This document shows, one piece after another, positions 6,548 to 14,252 of a DNA stretch of 64,000 nucleotides. The DNA is taken from positions 46,469-110,468 of the forward strand of contig NZ_JNWQ01000009.1 in NCBI RefSeq assembly GCF_000716875.1, written 5' to 3'. The DNA is from Streptomyces novaecaesareae (lineage in GTDB: Bacteria; Actinomycetota; Actinomycetes; Streptomycetales; Streptomycetaceae). Made by a program: the position numbers and the translations under genes. The first letter of the stretch is position 1; every line of letters starts with the position of its first letter. The notes under the pieces are model-generated. The model saw only the letters and a list, made by a program, of their open reading frames with translations, did no database searches and was not told the origin of the DNA.

Positions 6548-8613
6548 GCGTTTCTCCAGGGATTCTCGAACGGGTCGAACAGGCCCAGAGGGATCACCTC
6601 GGCCAGCGGCTCGTCCTGCGGTTCGCGCTGTTCGGGCTCGGGGTCTGCGGGGAGTGTGGGGTCGGGCCGAGGACGCGGGGTGCTGGGGCCAGTGGCACGG
6701 GTGCGTGCGGCAACCCGACGGTCACGGGCCGTGCGCTTCGGTGGGGCCGGCTGGCCGGGCCCGGCATGGGCCCGGGCAAGCAGAGCGGCGACCGCATCCG
6801 CGATCTCGGTCTCGGTGGCCTCGGGCAGGCCCTGGCGGGCGTGGTCCCAGGCCAGCTCCCCGAACGGGACCGGGACCCGGTTCAGGTGCTTCCACGTGGC
6901 CTCGACCCAGCCGGTGCCAGCGTGGTGGTCGCGTACCCAGATCCGCGAGACGTCGTAGGGGTCGTGGTGGACCTCCCACAGGCCCTTCTTCGCCGCGACG
7001 CCCGAGTGCTGGCGGCGCATCCGCGTGAGCTCCGGACTGTCGTAGGTGCGGTACTTGATCCTGATGCCGTAGTCGTTGACGGTCCGCCAGACCGCCGGGA
7101 GCAACTCGACGTAGTCGTCGCCGCTGAGCGCGACCGGAACGTAGCCGCAGGCCTCGACCAGCGCGGCGTACTTCTCGTTCGGCGTGAACAGCCGCCCTGG
7201 AAGGGCAGGATCACGCAGACCATCGTGCGGTCGGTTCTGCCACTTCGCGACCATCCACTCGTCCAGAAGCTCCTGCAGTTCCAGCAGCGACCACAAAGGC
7301 TGCTTGTCCAGATGGCGGCCCCGGTGGTCGGTGCTGCGGCCGGTGTAGCCGGGCAGGAACTGCGTGAACAGCGTCCCCACCGAGCTCAGCATCTTCTCGA
7401 TGTGGCCCTTCTCGAAGGGCGATCCCTTGTGCGAGGGCTGGAAGTCGATCTCCAGGAACCGGCACGAGGCAAGAAAGTTGCGGGAGATGAACGCCTTCCC
7501 GTGATCGCAGACGATCATCTCCGGCACGATCACCGGCCGCGCGGCAGCATGCTCCAGCCGTTCGTCCAGGCTCAGCAGTCGCCGGTGCGGCAGCACCGAC
7601 CGCGACATCCGCAGAGCATCGACCCAGCCCGGACGCATCAGCTCCGGAGTGACCGTGCGGGCCAGCAGCACGCTCGCGTCGACTGCTTTCGTGGTCGGCC
7701 GCAGCACCGCCGCGGTCACCGTGCGGGTCGCGACATCGATCATCCCGGTCAGCTCGACTTTGCCAGGAACACCGTCGTCGAGACGGACCAGCACGTCCAG
7801 CGGAGTGGAGTCGATCTGCATCACCTCACCGGGCGCGAAGACCGATAGCTCACCGAACGGGGCACTCGCCCCATGAGCCCGCGACCTGCGGGTCACCGCC
7901 GAACCGGTGGTGTGTGTGCCCGAGGTCAGCTTGTCCAGCAGCCGGTAGAGCGTTGCCCGGCAGGGCAGTTGGACCTCAATGCCCTGAGCTTCGCCCCTGA
8001 GGATCTCGCTGGTTCGCCACAACAGGAACGTGCCTGTGCGGGTGGAGGCGTCCACCGCCTCGCTGATCGCCTGCCGCATCGCGGCGACGACGGCCTCGTC
8101 CACCAAACCGTACCGGGGCGTCTTGCGCACCGGACGGCGATCCGCCAGCCCCAGGACACCGCCATTTTCGTAGCGGCGGCGGTAGTTGCCGACCGTACTC
8201 GCGCTGACCTTGTGCCCGGCCGCGCTCAACTCGGCGGCCTTCGTCTTCTCCCGCGAGGTCAGCGACCGGCCGGCGGCGTACTCCGGCCGCGGCTGCGTGC
8301 CCGGCGCGGCGTTCGGCGGCAGCCCGTGCAGGACCTCCAGGATGTGCTCCTCCCACCACAATGCCTTCTCCAACACCGGCCGTGGCAGCGTCTCCAGCAT
8401 CGAGGTCGGGGGCAGCGGCATCCGACCCACGGTGTCCACGAGCTCGAAGTCACCGTCCGCGAACAGCACCGCCGGCGGCACAGACCGCGGCTCGCCGCCG
8501 AGTTCGGAGAGCACGACCGAACGACCCGTGACTTCCAGTACCAGCCGGATCTGACCGTCGAACCGGACACGCTGACCAACCGCCAGGCCGTCAGGTCGCG
8601 CCAATCTGCCCAT
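6544..8613 (-). CDS. tnsB: TnsB-like DDE transposase
   Basis: TnsB binds the element ends and performs strand transfer. In this 689-residue protein the RNase H-like catalytic core shows D268 (QIDSTPLD), D370 (IVCDHGKAF) and E406 (EKGHIEKM). The D370-E406 gap of 35 residues makes a canonical DD35E triad. An N-terminal HTH-rich part precedes it (TSREKTKAAELSAAGHKVSAS, about 119-140, then YRRRYENGG). After the core comes a Mu-type C-terminal beta-barrel region, then a Pro/Arg-rich tail that may contact TnsC. ATG 8611-8613 is chosen because it overlaps the tnsA stop as TGATG. A longer in-frame start upstream would overlap tnsA deeply. Confidence 0.95.
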   Translation of the reverse strand: MGRLARPDGLAVGQRVRFDGQIRLVLEVTGRSVVLSELGGEPRSVPPAVLFADGDFELVDTVGRMPLPPTSMLETLPRPVLEKALWWEEHILEVLHGLPPNAAPGTQPRPEYAAGRSLTSREKTKAAELSAAGHKVSASTVGNYRRRYENGGVLGLADRRPVRKTPRYGLVDEAVVAAMRQAISEAVDASTRTGTFLLWRTSEILRGEAQGIEVQLPCRATLYRLLDKLTSGTHTTGSAVTRRSRAHGASAPFGELSVFAPGEVMQIDSTPLDVLVRLDDGVPGKVELTGMIDVATRTVTAAVLRPTTKAVDASVLLARTVTPELMRPGWVDALRMSRSVLPHRRLLSLDERLEHAAARPVIVPEMIVCDHGKAFISRNFLASCRFLEIDFQPSHKGSPFEKGHIEKMLSSVGTLFTQFLPGYTGRSTDHRGRHLDKQPLWSLLELQELLDEWMVAKWQNRPHDGLRDPALPGRLFTPNEKYAALVEACGYVPVALSGDDYVELLPAVWRTVNDYGIRIKYRTYDSPELTRMRRQHSGVAAKKGLWEVHHDPYDVSRIWVRDHHAGTGWVEATWKHLNRVPVPFGELAWDHARQGLPEATETEIADAVAALLARAHAGPGQPAPPKRTARDRRVAARTRATGPSTPRPRPDPTLPADPEPEQREPQDEPLAEVIPLGLFDPFENPWRNA

Positions 8614-9368
8614 CACCGCCCCCTTGCCGTTCGCACCGAACTGTCCGAACCCAGCAGCCGCGAGCCCAGATCCGTCACCAGAACCCCCGACCACAGCAGA
8701 TGGAACAGCACGGGCAGCACCAGCAGTGGATCACCGACCCGCATGGCCCCCGCCCGTAACGCGGTCGGCTCGTCGAAGACCTCCAGTAGTCGCACCACGA
8801 CGTCCTCGCGCCGCCCGCACCGCTGCCGCCGATAGCGCGACAGCCACCGCATGTTCGCCATCAGCACCGGATCCGGAACACCCGCGCGCACGAACTCCCA
8901 GCCCACCGCCCGGCAGGCCCGCGCCGTCGCCTCGAAGGACTCCGCAGCCGCCTCATCGATCCGGTCACCCGCCCGAACATCGACGACCCGGCCACGGCCG
9001 TCCGCGAGCCGCACGAAGTAGTCCGGAGCGTGACGCCGTTTGCGCCGGCCGTCGTGCCAGTGCAGCCAGAACGGCTGCGATGCGATGCCGACCACCTCGG
9101 GATCCGCATCGAGGAGGATCAGCCGGTCACGTTCGAGCCACGACTCGTAGCCGACGTGGTCCCGGGTCGTCGCGGCGTAGTACCAGCCCGCGAAGCTCTC
9201 CCCGCCCTTCGACCAGCGGAACGGGCGCACCGGCGCCACTCGCTCCAACGCGCAGTTCCACCCGGCGCCCAACGACCGCCGGACGAGCAGTTCGTCCTCG
9301 TAAAACCCCAGCTCAAACGCGGTGAGCGCCGGATCCCCATGCGCTCCCGCGAGCTTCCCCACCGCCAC
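8613..9368 (-). CDS. tnsA: TnsA-like transposon endonuclease
   Basis: TnsA nicks the 5' strands at the element ends, which with TnsB gives cut-and-paste rather than copy-in movement. The N-terminal half of this 251-residue protein has the type II restriction-like core: E75 (GYESWLERDRLILLD), D116 (HAPDYFV) and D130-V-R132 (RVVDVRAGD). The position normally held by the catalytic lysine of the E/D-E-x-K pattern is Arg132, so activity should be checked. The second half is the usual helical partner domain. Translation starts at GTG 9366-9368. Transposase sites at 9398-9408 and 9431-9459 lie just upstream, so the operon may be repressed by TnsB binding. Confidence 0.85.
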   Translation of the reverse strand: MAVGKLAGAHGDPALTAFELGFYEDELLVRRSLGAGWNCALERVAPVRPFRWSKGGESFAGWYYAATTRDHVGYESWLERDRLILLDADPEVVGIASQPFWLHWHDGRRKRRHAPDYFVRLADGRGRVVDVRAGDRIDEAAAESFEATARACRAVGWEFVRAGVPDPVLMANMRWLSRYRRQRCGRREDVVVRLLEVFDEPTALRAGAMRVGDPLLVLPVLFHLLWSGVLVTDLGSRLLGSDSSVRTARGR

Positions 9369-9397
9369 CCTCGCCCCTCGGCAGCCAACCGCTCAAT

Positions 9398-9466
9398 CTT
9401 CGGTGAGACGAACCTACCGGTAACCAAGATCCAGTGAGAACGCGCAGCCTTCGCTGAGACGGGACA
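9398..9466. repeat. Right end of the Tn7-like element: terminal repeat and internal transposase sites
   Basis: Read inward from the right tip, the end begins TGTCCCGTCTCAGCGAAG (9466-9449), followed by a partial site TCTCACTGG (9439-9431) and a full site TCTCACCGAAG (9408-9398). The sites have the same orientation and consensus as those at the left end. Three sites here against two on the left is the asymmetry usual for Tn7-like ends. Confidence 0.85.
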
Positions 9467-9471
9467 GAGGG
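9467..9471. repeat. Target-site duplication, right copy (GAGGG)
   Basis: GAGGG follows the terminal ACA of the element directly and matches 4133-4137 exactly. Confidence 0.9.
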
Positions 9472-9487
9472 GGAGGGTGCCGTGCAT
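9467..9487 (-). pseudogene. alkB: Displaced start of alkB (codons 1-7)
   Basis: On the minus strand these 21 bases read ATG plus six codons, MHGTLPL. If the element and one GAGGG are removed, they join base for base to the codons at 4132 downward, giving MHGTLPLQPSLFDD in frame with the AlkB body. The original start and promoter of alkB are therefore here, cut off from the rest of the gene. Read without removal, the frame continues into the transposon and no longer encodes AlkB. Confidence 0.88.
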
Positions 9488-9508
9488 GGGGCCAGCGTAC
9501 GCTTCTAT

Positions 9509-9524
9509 TCGAACGCCTGCTCGA
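9509..9524. promoter_or_regulatory. LexA/SOS-box-like palindrome
   Basis: TCGAAC-GCCT-GCTCGA differs in one base from the actinobacterial LexA box TCGAAC-N4-GTTCGA, and the outer TTCGA/TCGAA arms are perfectly symmetrical. It lies 22 bp upstream of the original alkB start and 42 bp upstream of the divergent gene at 9566, so it probably made one or both damage-inducible. The insertion separated it from the alkB body. Confidence 0.55.
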
Positions 9525-9565
9525 ATATCCCCCTCTTTCCGCCGGTCACGTCCTAACCTGCGGAT

Positions 9566-10195
9566 ATGGCGATCAATGGCTTCGGGGTCGGCGAGTTCCA
9601 GCTGGTGCTGCTGCGTCGGATGGCCGACTTCCGGCCCGTGCTGGTCGAGGACGCGGTGCGGAGGCTGGGTGCGGACCGGGCCTCGATGCGGGAGGCGAAC
9701 AAGCGCTGGCAGGCGATGGTCCGGTCGCCCCGGTTCCCGCGTGGCGGCGCCCGGTACACCGCGGTGCTCGGTCCGGCGGAGGCGAGTGTGCCGCGCCGGA
9801 TCGGGGACCTCGCGTGCACCGCGCGGCAGTGGGAGCTACCGCTCTGGCCCGAGCTGCGCTTCGAAATTCTGCTGGGCCCGGTGGAGATCGGTGCGCCGGT
9901 GCTGAACGAGTGGCTGGTGCGGGCGGAGGGCCGCCCGGGGCCGGAGCTGCGGACGGCCGCCGACCTCGCGCCGTGGAGCTGCGTGGTGGGCGACGTCGGG
10001 GCCGCCTTCCCGCCCGCCGTGCCGCGCGAGGGGAGCGCGCCGACCCGCTTCCAGCTGGACTTCGATGCTCCGGACAGCGACGGGCGGGTGCGCCCCTGGA
10101 CGGCCGACTTCACCTGGGGGCTGCTCCAGGAGGTCCGGCCGGCCGTCGGCCGGGGCCCGGAGGCACAACCCGGGGGCAGGGGCGATGCAAGGTGA
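9566..10195 (+). CDS. Hypothetical protein divergent from the native alkB start
   Basis: The 209-residue protein is soluble, has no signal peptide or membrane segment, and matches no family I recognise. It is rich in Arg, Trp and acidic residues. The segment RPVLVEDAVRRLGADRASMREANKRWQAMVRS looks helical and the middle is strand-rich. It was the divergent neighbour of alkB and shares the LexA-like palindrome, so a role in DNA damage is possible but only inferred. The ATG lies on the right side of a purine-poor spacer, with no strong ribosome binding site. Confidence 0.7.
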   Translation: MAINGFGVGEFQLVLLRRMADFRPVLVEDAVRRLGADRASMREANKRWQAMVRSPRFPRGGARYTAVLGPAEASVPRRIGDLACTARQWELPLWPELRFEILLGPVEIGAPVLNEWLVRAEGRPGPELRTAADLAPWSCVVGDVGAAFPPAVPREGSAPTRFQLDFDAPDSDGRVRPWTADFTWGLLQEVRPAVGRGPEAQPGGRGDAR

Positions 10196-10290
10196 TATTC
10201 AGTGAATGCCTTCGATTTGCAGGCTGTGCGGCGAGCATGGCAGCATAATCCCAGTCACTCAAGAAGCTCGGCATCGGAAAGCGAAGGATC

Positions 10291-10809
10291 ATGTCGGACG
10301 GCGCTCGCGTCATCGTCGGAGTCAGCGGCTCACTGCACAGCCTCACCGCCCTGCATCGGGCGGCGGAGGAGGCCCGGATCCGGCAGGCCGTCCTGGTCCC
10401 GGTGCTCGCCTGGACGCCGGTCGGCGGCGAGCGCAACTACCGGGCGCGGCCGTGCCCGCCGCTGCTCCGCGCCTGGCAGGACCTCGCCGACGCGCGGATG
10501 GACAGCGCGCTGGAGCAGGCCTTCGGCGGACTTCCGGTCGGGGTGCCGGTGCGGCCGCTGGTCGTGCGCGGCGAGGCCGGCGCGGTGCTGACCGAGCTGG
10601 CCGACCGCCCGGGCGACCTGCTGGTGGTCAGCACCGGGGAGCAGGGCGGCCTACGCGCCCGGGCGCAGCGGCTGCTGCGTCGATCGGTCACCCGCCACTG
10701 CCTCGACCGGGCGCGCTGCGGCGTGCTCGTCGTGCCGCCGTCCACCCTGCACGAGGACCTGCGCGCGCTGCACCGCGGGATCGACCTGCGGGAGCTGGTC
10801 GCCGCCTGA
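10291..10809 (+). CDS. Universal stress protein (UspA family)
   Basis: The 172-residue protein has the Usp alpha/beta fold. It starts VIVGVSGSLHSLTALHRAAEEA, the family strand-loop-helix with a conserved Ser-Ala-type loop. LLVVSTGEQGGLRARAQRLLRRSVTRHCLDRARCGVLVVPP follows, which corresponds to the G-2x-G-9x-G(S/T) ATP-binding pattern in a degenerate form (STGEQGG). GAAGGA lies 4 bases before the ATG. Such proteins help cells survive nutrient or oxidative stress. It appears monocistronic and converges with the amidohydrolase gene. Confidence 0.85.
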   Translation: MSDGARVIVGVSGSLHSLTALHRAAEEARIRQAVLVPVLAWTPVGGERNYRARPCPPLLRAWQDLADARMDSALEQAFGGLPVGVPVRPLVVRGEAGAVLTELADRPGDLLVVSTGEQGGLRARAQRLLRRSVTRHCLDRARCGVLVVPPSTLHEDLRALHRGIDLRELVAA

Positions 10810-10849
10810 CCGCCCGGCCAGACGTACGGCGAAACCGCCTGACTACTCG

Positions 10850-12469
10850 TCAGGATCGGCGCACTGTGCTGCCGTTGACCACCGTACGGGTCGGCAGCAG
10901 CTCGCGCAGCGCGTCCGCCGGGCAGTCCAACGGGTCGAGCGGCCACACCGTGAGATCGGCGAACGCCCCCGGCCGCAGGTGGCCGCGCAGCTCGCTCTCG
11001 CCGGTCAGCCGGGCCGCGTTGACGGTGTGCAGGGCGACCGCCTCGGCCCGGTCGATCGCGTGCTCCGGGCCGACCACCCCGGCCGTGGTGCCCCGGGTCG
11101 TCATGCCCCACACCGAGACCATGGCGCCGTACGGGCCGACCGGGAAGTCCGAGCCGCCGGTGAGCAGCGCGCCCTCGTCCAGCCACTCGCGCAGCGGGAA
11201 GATCGCGGCCGTGCGCTCCTCGCCCCAGGCTCGCTGCTGGGTGAGCGCGCCGTCGTGCAGCAGCGGGTGCTGGACGGTCACCGGGATGCCGAGGGCGATC
11301 GCCCGGGCCCGCTGGTCGGGCCGGGCCAGGCCGCCGTGCTCGACCACCAGCGTGCCGGGCGGCAGACCGGGGCGGCCCTTGATCACCTGCTCGAAGACGT
11401 CGAGCAGGACCCGCAGACCGCGGTCGCCCCAGGCGTGCACGCCGACCCGCCAGCCGCGCCCGACCACCCGCTCCACCGCCGCGAGCAGCTCGGCCGGCTC
11501 CCAGAGCAGCCGCCCGTGGTAGCACGGCTGCCCCTGGTACGGCTCCTCCAGCGCGCCCGCCTCGAAGCCGCCGTCGATGCCGAACTTGACGCCCCACAGC
11601 CGGAGCCGGTCGTCGTCGCGGCCGTCCGCGCGCCAGGCGTCCATCCGGTCCAGCAGCGCGTCCACCTGCTCGGGCGTCCGGGCGGTGAAGCCGGAGACCA
11701 GCGCCCGGACCCGGACGGCGAGCGCGCCCTCGGCCCGGGCCGCGTCCAGCACATCGAGGTCCTCGACCGGGACGAGGCAGTCCCGGACGGTGCCGATCCC
11801 GGTGGCGGCGAAGTCCGCGGAGGCGGCGCGCAGGCCCTCGATCCGCTCGGCCGGGGTGGGGCGCGGCAGCACCCGCTCGACCAGCTCCACCGCCCGGTTG
11901 ACCAGCCGGCCGGTGAGCCGCCCGTGCTCGTCGCGCTCGATCACGCCGCCGGGCGGGGCCTCGGTGGCCTCGGTGATCCCGGCCAGCCGGAGCGCGGCCG
12001 AGTTGAGCACCATGTTGTACGCGCCGCGGCGCACCAGCACCGGGTGGTCGGCGGTGGCGCCGTCCAACTCCGCGGTGGTGGGCATCCGTTGCTCGGCCAG
12101 CAGCACCTCCTGCCAGTTGACCGTGGTGTGGATCCACTCCCCGGCGGGGGTGCGGGCGGCGCGCTCGCGGATCAGGGCGAGGAACCCGGCGAGGTCGCGG
12201 GCCCGGTGGACGGGCACGCCGTGGACGCTCTGCGCGGCCAGGACCAGATGGGTGTGGGTGTCGTCGAAGGCGGGCAGCACGGTCGAGCCCGGGGCGTCCA
12301 CGACCTCGGTGGCCGGCCCGATCAGGGCGTCCAGGCCGTCGGGGGCCGGGGACAGGGCGGTGATCCGGCCGCCGGTGACGGCGATCGCGCGCTGCGCGGG
12401 CTCGCCGGGGACGAGGGTGTGCACGGCGGCGGCGCGGATCAGCAGGTCCGCCGGGGGTTGGGCGGTCAT
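10850..12469 (-). CDS. YtcJ-like amidohydrolase
   Basis: The 539-residue enzyme belongs to the amidohydrolase superfamily, YtcJ/AepA group. It has the metal-binding DDTHTHL (HxH) motif after an N-terminal composite beta-sandwich (LLIRAAAVHTLVPGEPAQRAIAVTGGRITAL). It also has GVKFGIDGGFEAGALEEPY typical of the group, a VHAWGDRG strand, and the C-terminal SDFPVGPYGAMVSVWGM catalytic Asp region with TGESELRGHLRPGAFADLTVW. It should hydrolyse an amide or cyclic amide bond in the cytoplasm. The start ATG overlaps the stop of the PaaX-type regulator gene (ATGA), so the regulator and enzyme form one unit downstream of the gentisate operon. The substrate is unknown. Confidence 0.85.
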   Translation of the reverse strand: MTAQPPADLLIRAAAVHTLVPGEPAQRAIAVTGGRITALSPAPDGLDALIGPATEVVDAPGSTVLPAFDDTHTHLVLAAQSVHGVPVHRARDLAGFLALIRERAARTPAGEWIHTTVNWQEVLLAEQRMPTTAELDGATADHPVLVRRGAYNMVLNSAALRLAGITEATEAPPGGVIERDEHGRLTGRLVNRAVELVERVLPRPTPAERIEGLRAASADFAATGIGTVRDCLVPVEDLDVLDAARAEGALAVRVRALVSGFTARTPEQVDALLDRMDAWRADGRDDDRLRLWGVKFGIDGGFEAGALEEPYQGQPCYHGRLLWEPAELLAAVERVVGRGWRVGVHAWGDRGLRVLLDVFEQVIKGRPGLPPGTLVVEHGGLARPDQRARAIALGIPVTVQHPLLHDGALTQQRAWGEERTAAIFPLREWLDEGALLTGGSDFPVGPYGAMVSVWGMTTRGTTAGVVGPEHAIDRAEAVALHTVNAARLTGESELRGHLRPGAFADLTVWPLDPLDCPADALRELLPTRTVVNGSTVRRS

Positions 12470-13308
12470 GACGGCTCCTGGGGGTGGGACAGACCGGTGA
12501 CCTTCTCGACGTACCGCAGGCTGGGCTCGGCGAGCAGCCCGTGCACCTCGGTGAAGACCGCGCGGGCGGGGACGGCGTTCCAGTCGGCGGGCAGCAGTTG
12601 TGCGGGCAAACCCGGGTCCAGGTAGGGCAGACGGCGCCACTGGGTGAGCATCGGGACGTAGCTGCGGAACGCCTCGGCCGGGTCCGTCCGGGGCCGCCCG
12701 CGCAGCTCCTCGGCGACCGGGCGCCAGGCGTCGGCGAAGGCCGCGTACTGCGCCTCGATCGCCGGGAGGTCCCACCAACTCGCCACCGCCGTACGGAGAT
12801 CGGCGAAGCCGGCGTACTCGGCGGAGAGGAAGAGGTGGACGTAGGCGCTCAGCCCGAGCCGCTCCAGCAGCCGGCGGGCGTCCGGCAGCAACCGGGCGGG
12901 CGCCAGCCAGACGCCGGGGGCGGCGTTGCCGAAGCCCAGCCAGCTCAGCCGGGAGCGCAGCTGGTGGCGGTGGGCGCGCTCGGACTCGGGCACCGAGAAG
13001 ACCGCCACCACCCAGCCGTCGGAGAGCTCGGCGGGCTCCAGGCTGTGGAAGATCCGGCGGTCGCCCTCCTCGAAGACCGGCTCCATCGCGGGGGCGAGCC
13101 GGTAGCCGGTACCCGTGCGGCGCTCCTGCAGCAGGGTGCCGGCCTTCTTCAGCCGGGACGTCGCCGAGCGGACGGCCGGGCCGTCGACGTCGAGTTCGGC
13201 CATCAGCGCGATCAGGTCGGCGATGGATATCCAGCCGCCGAGGCGGCGGACGAACTCGCCGTAGACGGTGTGGATCAGGGAACTCGGCCGGGGCGTGCTC
13301 TCCGACAT
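12466..13308 (-). CDS. PaaX family transcriptional regulator
   Basis: The 280-residue protein begins with a PaaX-type winged HTH (SLIHTVYGEFVRRLGGWISIADLIALMAELDVDGPAVRSATSRLKKAGTL). The middle domain WVVAVFSVPESERAHRHQLRSRLSWLGFGNAAPGVWLAP and the helical C-terminal domain ending near EVHGLLAEPSLRYVEKV are also typical. PaaX proteins repress aromatic catabolic operons and are relieved by aryl-CoA thioesters. Here the upstream minus-strand operon makes and consumes aryl-CoA compounds, so this is the natural candidate for its control and an aryl-CoA the likely inducer. It is translationally coupled to the following amidohydrolase. Confidence 0.9.
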   Translation of the reverse strand: MSESTPRPSSLIHTVYGEFVRRLGGWISIADLIALMAELDVDGPAVRSATSRLKKAGTLLQERRTGTGYRLAPAMEPVFEEGDRRIFHSLEPAELSDGWVVAVFSVPESERAHRHQLRSRLSWLGFGNAAPGVWLAPARLLPDARRLLERLGLSAYVHLFLSAEYAGFADLRTAVASWWDLPAIEAQYAAFADAWRPVAEELRGRPRTDPAEAFRSYVPMLTQWRRLPYLDPGLPAQLLPADWNAVPARAVFTEVHGLLAEPSLRYVEKVTGLSHPQEPS

Positions 13309-13418
13309 GCGTGGGCGCTCCTCCCCGATGGCCAGGTGGTCCGGTGGTCCTGCGGCTTTGTGCCCGGCTGGCCGGGTGACCCGTGACCGGTCGCGATCAT
13401 AGCGGTGCTCCCGGACGT

Positions 13419-14177
13419 TCAGGCCTCCGCGTAGGCGCCGGAGAGCAGGTGCCCCGCGCCGGGCGCGAAGGCCGGCAGGCCGAGGGCGCGGAGCAGCTGG
13501 TGGGCGGTGCAGACGGCGGCGGAGACCACCGGCTTGCCCAGTTGCTGCTCGGCCTCCTCGACGGCGGACAGCGAGGGCATCTGCACGCAGGCGGAGAGCA
13601 CCACGGCGTCCGCGTCGGCGTGCGCGAGGCCGCGGGCGATCGCGGGCAGCCGGGCCGGGTCGTGGGCGGCCACGTCGAGGTTGTCGGCGATCTCCAGGGC
13701 GGCGTGGTCGAGCACCTCGATGCCCTCCGCCGCGAGGTAGTCGACCACCGTCCGGGCCAGCGGCCGCAGGTACGGGGTGACCATCGCGACCTTCTCGGCA
13801 CCGAGCGTCCGCAGCCCGGCGACCAGCGCGCCGGCGCTGGTGACCACGGGTGCGGGCGCGCCGTTCTCGACGGTGCGCCGGTGCAGCCGCTGCTCGGCCT
13901 CGCGGTGGTAGCCGGGGCCGGTGGCCATCACCGCGACCAGGCAGGCGTAGCCGATCACGTCCACCCGGGCGTCCGAGAGCTCGGTGGCGCAGCGGTCGGA
14001 CTCGCCGTCCATGGCGCGCAGTTGCTCGGGGGTGACCTTGGTCATCCGCATCCGGCTGGAGTGGAAGGTGAACCGTTCGGGGGCGACCGCCTCGCGGGCC
14101 CGCAGCAGCGCGGGGACCTCGGTCTCCATGGTGACGTTGGAGCTCGGGACGATCTGGCCGATCCGGTAGGTCGGCAT
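13419..14177 (-). CDS. Maleate cis-trans isomerase / Asp-Glu racemase family protein
   Basis: The 252-residue protein has the maleate isomerase pattern: an N-terminal RIGQIVPSSNVTMETEVPALL, the first catalytic Cys in IGYACLVAVMATG (about residue 79) and the second in VLSACVQMPSL (about residue 196). In the family the first Cys attacks the double bond of maleate to give fumarate. Placed directly after the FAH-family hydrolase, it would finish a gentisate pathway in which maleylpyruvate is split directly to pyruvate and maleate. GGGAG lies 8 bases before the ATG. Arylmalonate decarboxylase or another racemase-fold activity cannot be excluded. It is the last gene of the catabolic operon. Confidence 0.8.
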   Translation of the reverse strand: MPTYRIGQIVPSSNVTMETEVPALLRAREAVAPERFTFHSSRMRMTKVTPEQLRAMDGESDRCATELSDARVDVIGYACLVAVMATGPGYHREAEQRLHRRTVENGAPAPVVTSAGALVAGLRTLGAEKVAMVTPYLRPLARTVVDYLAAEGIEVLDHAALEIADNLDVAAHDPARLPAIARGLAHADADAVVLSACVQMPSLSAVEEAEQQLGKPVVSAAVCTAHQLLRALGLPAFAPGAGHLLSGAYAEA

Positions 14178-14190
14178 CGGTGGCGCTCCC

Positions 14191-14252
14191 TTCAGCGGGC
14201 GTCGATCACGGTTGGCGAGCTTCAGCGGGCGTCGATCACGGGGTTGGCGAGC
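14191..14252. repeat. Imperfect tandem duplication at the 3' end of the FAH-family gene
   Basis: TTCAGCGGGCGTCGATCACG + GTTGGCGAGC (14191-14220) is followed at once by the same sequence with two extra Gs (14221-14252). The second unit holds the stop and last codons of the hydrolase gene. The first is a non-coding copy in the 44-bp gap before the isomerase start. It looks like a recent slippage duplication. Confidence 0.8.

Larger units (their letters stand above)
4138..9466. mobile_element. Tn7-like transposon (tnsA-tnsB-tnsC-tniQ)
   Basis: The 5,329-bp element starts TGTCCTGTCTCAGCGAAG and ends with the reverse complement of TGTCCCGTCTCAGCGAAG, giving 17 of 18 matching terminal bases. It is flanked by 5-bp GAGGG duplications. 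It carries one minus-strand operon, tnsA (9368), tnsB, tnsC and tniQ (4797), with every junction overlapping (TGATG, ATGA, GTGA), plus a 55-codon plus-strand membrane ORF. No resistance, defence or Cas gene is present, so this is a minimal Tn7-like element with almost no cargo. The tniQ end and the left intergenic region are visibly more AT-rich than the chromosome. It sits inside the first codons of alkB, and joining the flanks at one GAGGG restores that gene in frame. Confidence 0.93.

Noticed and set aside
4138..9466. CRISPR-associated (CAST) version of a Tn7-like element
   Set aside because: No Cas gene, repeat-spacer array or guide-like sequence lies within the element or next to it. TniQ is the only target selector.
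9119..9487. A 122-residue minus-strand ORF starting MHGTLPL
   Set aside because: Only its first seven codons are genuine (the displaced alkB start). The rest reads the transposon end and the out-of-frame tnsA region.
10206..11522. 438-codon plus-strand frame over the stress-protein gene
   Set aside because: It overlaps the well-supported universal stress protein in another frame and is Arg/Gly-rich without motifs.
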